A stretch of DNA of 8,160 nt. It comes from Synechococcaceae bacterium WB4_1_0192. GTDB taxonomy: Bacteria > Cyanobacteriota > Cyanobacteriia > PCC-6307 > Cyanobiaceae. The stretch lies in assembly GCA_009926195.1 (NCBI GenBank), contig RFPK01000082.1:1-8160 (forward strand). The letters run 5' to 3'. The notes beneath the pieces are model-generated. The model was not told where the DNA came from, did not search any database, and worked only from the letters and a program-made list of their open reading frames with translations. Position 1 is the first letter of the stretch. Each line of letters opens with the position of its first letter. The translations under genes and the position numbers were made by a program. This document shows, in pieces, positions 6,905 to 8,160 of this stretch.

Positions 6905-8160
6905 ATGGCCAACGACGCCTGGGGATTGCCGATGCCATTGGCACGCGGGGTGGCTGACCTGTTCCCCGCCGGCAGCGGTGAGGGTGCTGCCACGGATGCG
7001 GATCAGCAGCTGGCGGCGCGCCTGGCGGAAGCGGAGCGGGAGGGCCGGCCACTGCGGGTCAAGCTGGGCATCGACCCCACCGGCTCGGACATCCATCTGG
7101 GGCACTCGATCCTGTTCCGCAAGCTGCGGGCCTTTCAGGACGCCGGCCACACCGCCGTGCTGATCATCGGCGACTTCACGGCCCGCATCGGCGATCCCAC
7201 CGGCAAGAGCGCCACCCGGGTGCAGCTCAGCGCCGAGGCGGTGGAGGCCAACGCCGCCACCTACCTGCAGCAGCTGGGCCAGGGTCAGGACCCGGAGCGG
7301 GCCCTGCTCGATTTCACGACCCCCGGCCGGCTGGAGGTGCGCCGCAACAGCGAGTGGCTCTCGGGGCTGGATCTGCCGCAGGTGATCGAGCTGCTGGGCA
7401 TCTCCACCGTCGGCCAGATGCTGGCCAAGGAGGACTTCGCCAACCGCTACGGCTCCGGCACGCCGATCTCCCTGCATGAGTTCCTCTACCCGCTGCTGCA
7501 GGGGTACGACTCGGTGGCGATCCGCGCCGACCTGGAGCTCGGCGGGACCGATCAGAAGTTCAACGTGGCCATGGGCCGCGACCTGCAGCGCCACTTCGGC
7601 CAGCGCCCCCAGTTCGGCATGCTGCTGCCGATCCTGCCCGGCCTCGATGGCGTGCAGAAGATGAGCAAGAGCCTCGGCAACACCGTGGGCCTCAGTGAAG
7701 ACCCGCTCTCGATGTATTCGAAGCTGGAGAAGGTGCCCGATGCGGTGGTGGAGGAGTACCTCACCCTGCTGACCGATCTTGATCTGGCAGCCCTGCCCGA
7801 CAACCCGCGGGAGCGCCAGAAGGCCATGGCCCTGGAGGTGACCCGCCAGCGCCACGGTGCTGAAGCCGCCCGCCAGGCCCAGGCGGACGCCGCCACCCTG
7901 GTGGGGGGAGCCGCCGGCCGCGGCGCCGCTGATCTGCTGCGAGGCGATGGCCTGCGCGCATCCGCAGCTCGCGTACTCGCCCATGAGCACTTTCGGCGGC
8001 GCATGCCCGGGGCTCACGCTCATGATGCGCTACGGCGTGCCGTCGGTCGTGCGCATGCGCAACTGCCTTCCGACCACGATGCAGGGCTTCGGGCACCCCG
8101 AGATCTCGACGCATGTCCACAACGGGCACCACGCGTCGGAAAGCGACGGATTCCCGGGAA
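6905..8160 (+). CDS. tyrS: Tyrosyl-tRNA synthetase TyrS; authentic sequence ends near 7933
   Basis: TyrS is a class I synthetase that activates tyrosine with ATP and charges tRNA-Tyr in the cytoplasm. Visible motifs are HLGH (64-67), IIGDFTARIGDPTGKS, GGTDQKFN (213-220, tyrosine/ATP site) and KMSKS (252-256). Catalytic and anticodon-arm regions are intact to LVGGAAGRGAAD (residue 343, base 7933). After that the frame stays open to the window edge, but it gives an Arg/Ala/His-rich sequence with no TyrS similarity, while another frame there encodes a multicopper oxidase. The C-terminal S4 RNA-binding domain (roughly the last 70 residues of a protein of about 410) is therefore missing. The start is uncertain: ATG 6905 has AGGGAG only 2 nt upstream, and ATG 6932, with GGGGA 7 nt upstream, is an alternative. 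Confidence 0.88.
   Translation, partial: MANDAWGLPMPLARGVADLFPAGSGEGAATDADQQLAARLAEAEREGRPLRVKLGIDPTGSDIHLGHSILFRKLRAFQDAGHTAVLIIGDFTARIGDPTGKSATRVQLSAEAVEANAATYLQQLGQGQDPERALLDFTTPGRLEVRRNSEWLSGLDLPQVIELLGISTVGQMLAKEDFANRYGSGTPISLHEFLYPLLQGYDSVAIRADLELGGTDQKFNVAMGRDLQRHFGQRPQFGMLLPILPGLDGVQKMSKSLGNTVGLSEDPLSMYSKLEKVPDAVVEEYLTLLTDLDLAALPDNPRERQKAMALEVTRQRHGAEAARQAQADAATLVGGAAGRGAADLLRGDGLRASAARVLAHEHFRRRMPGAHAHDALRRAVGRAHAQLPSDHDAGLRAPRDLDACPQRAPRVGKRRIPG
7944..8160 (+). CDS. Multicopper oxidase, N-terminal cupredoxin fragment (both ends incomplete)
   Basis: The frame one base ahead of tyrS reads AHPQLAYSPMSTFGG, CPGLTLMMRYGVPSVVRMRN, then LPTTMQGFGHPEISTHVHNG and HHASESDGFPG to the edge. 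The order PGxTxxxRYGxPxxVRxxNxLP, then THxHNGHxxSESDGFP, is the first cupredoxin domain of bacterial multicopper oxidases (CotA/bilirubin-oxidase-like). The His-x-His pair in THVHNGH supplies type 2/type 3 copper ligands. These enzymes oxidise phenols or metals and reduce oxygen to water. No start codon context fits: the sequence emerges from inside tyrS. Codon choice differs from tyrS, with Leu codons here mainly CTC and none CTG, and frequent TCG, ACG and GCG. This suggests DNA from another organism, joined somewhere in 7933-7960. Confidence 0.7.

Noticed and set aside
6857..8023. 388-aa open frame on the minus strand
   Set aside because: It is antisense to tyrS with shadow-like composition and crosses the tyrS/multicopper-oxidase join.
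7933..8160. Natural C-terminal extension of TyrS
   Set aside because: The tyrS-frame sequence there is Arg/Ala/His-rich without domain character, while the neighbouring frame has a precise multicopper oxidase signature.

Overview
The window looks like high-GC unicellular picocyanobacterial DNA (Synechococcus/Cyanobium type). The markers are a DUF1825 gene (a cyanobacterial family), a cyanobacterial-style LuxR regulator, a 68-aa ORF with picocyanobacterial character, and an lpxA-lpxB-msrA run that I recall from picocyanobacterial genomes. Housekeeping genes are tightly packed, and no gap exceeds about 175 bp. No tRNA, rRNA, CRISPR array, IS element or phage gene was recognised.

Layout. Positions 1-1898 (+): the 3' part of lpxA and a complete lpxB, joined by a 4-bp stop/start overlap; these are two lipid A steps. 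Positions 1895-2294 (+): msrA, also overlapping lpxB by 4 bp but broken by an internal deletion with a frameshift. Positions 2295-2468: a short gap with a possible weak terminator. Positions 2469-2675 (+): a 68-aa uncharacterised protein. Positions 2688 to about 2905 (-): a short piece that reads as the end of pilM and the start of pilN of proteobacterial type, unlike the rest of the window. Positions 2878-6385 (-): four co-directional genes with gaps of about 4-34 bp. In transcription order they are a LuxR-type regulator, a helix-hairpin-helix (ComEA-like) protein, a GIY-YIG nuclease-like protein, and leucyl aminopeptidase pepA, whose C-terminus is missing. Positions 6386-6524: a divergent intergenic region with a 17-bp palindrome. 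Positions 6525-6848 (+): a DUF1825 protein. From 6905 (+): tyrS, whose identifiable TyrS sequence stops near 7933; from about 7944 a different frame encodes the N-terminal copper-binding region of a multicopper oxidase.

Main unusual result. At two places a conserved cyanobacterial enzyme (PepA near 2900, TyrS near 7933-7960) loses its C-terminus and the sequence changes into an unrelated gene in another frame: pilM/pilN, and a multicopper oxidase. A third gene, msrA, has lost its middle. This may be real illegitimate recombination, but chimeric assembly, gap-filling or amplification is at least as likely, and the contig should be checked with reads before any biology is built on these joins. 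No convincing new defence or mobile system was found. The most interesting native feature is the operon-like group of a DNA-binding HhH protein, a GIY-YIG nuclease-like protein carrying two sequences resembling beta-clamp-binding motifs, and PepA.
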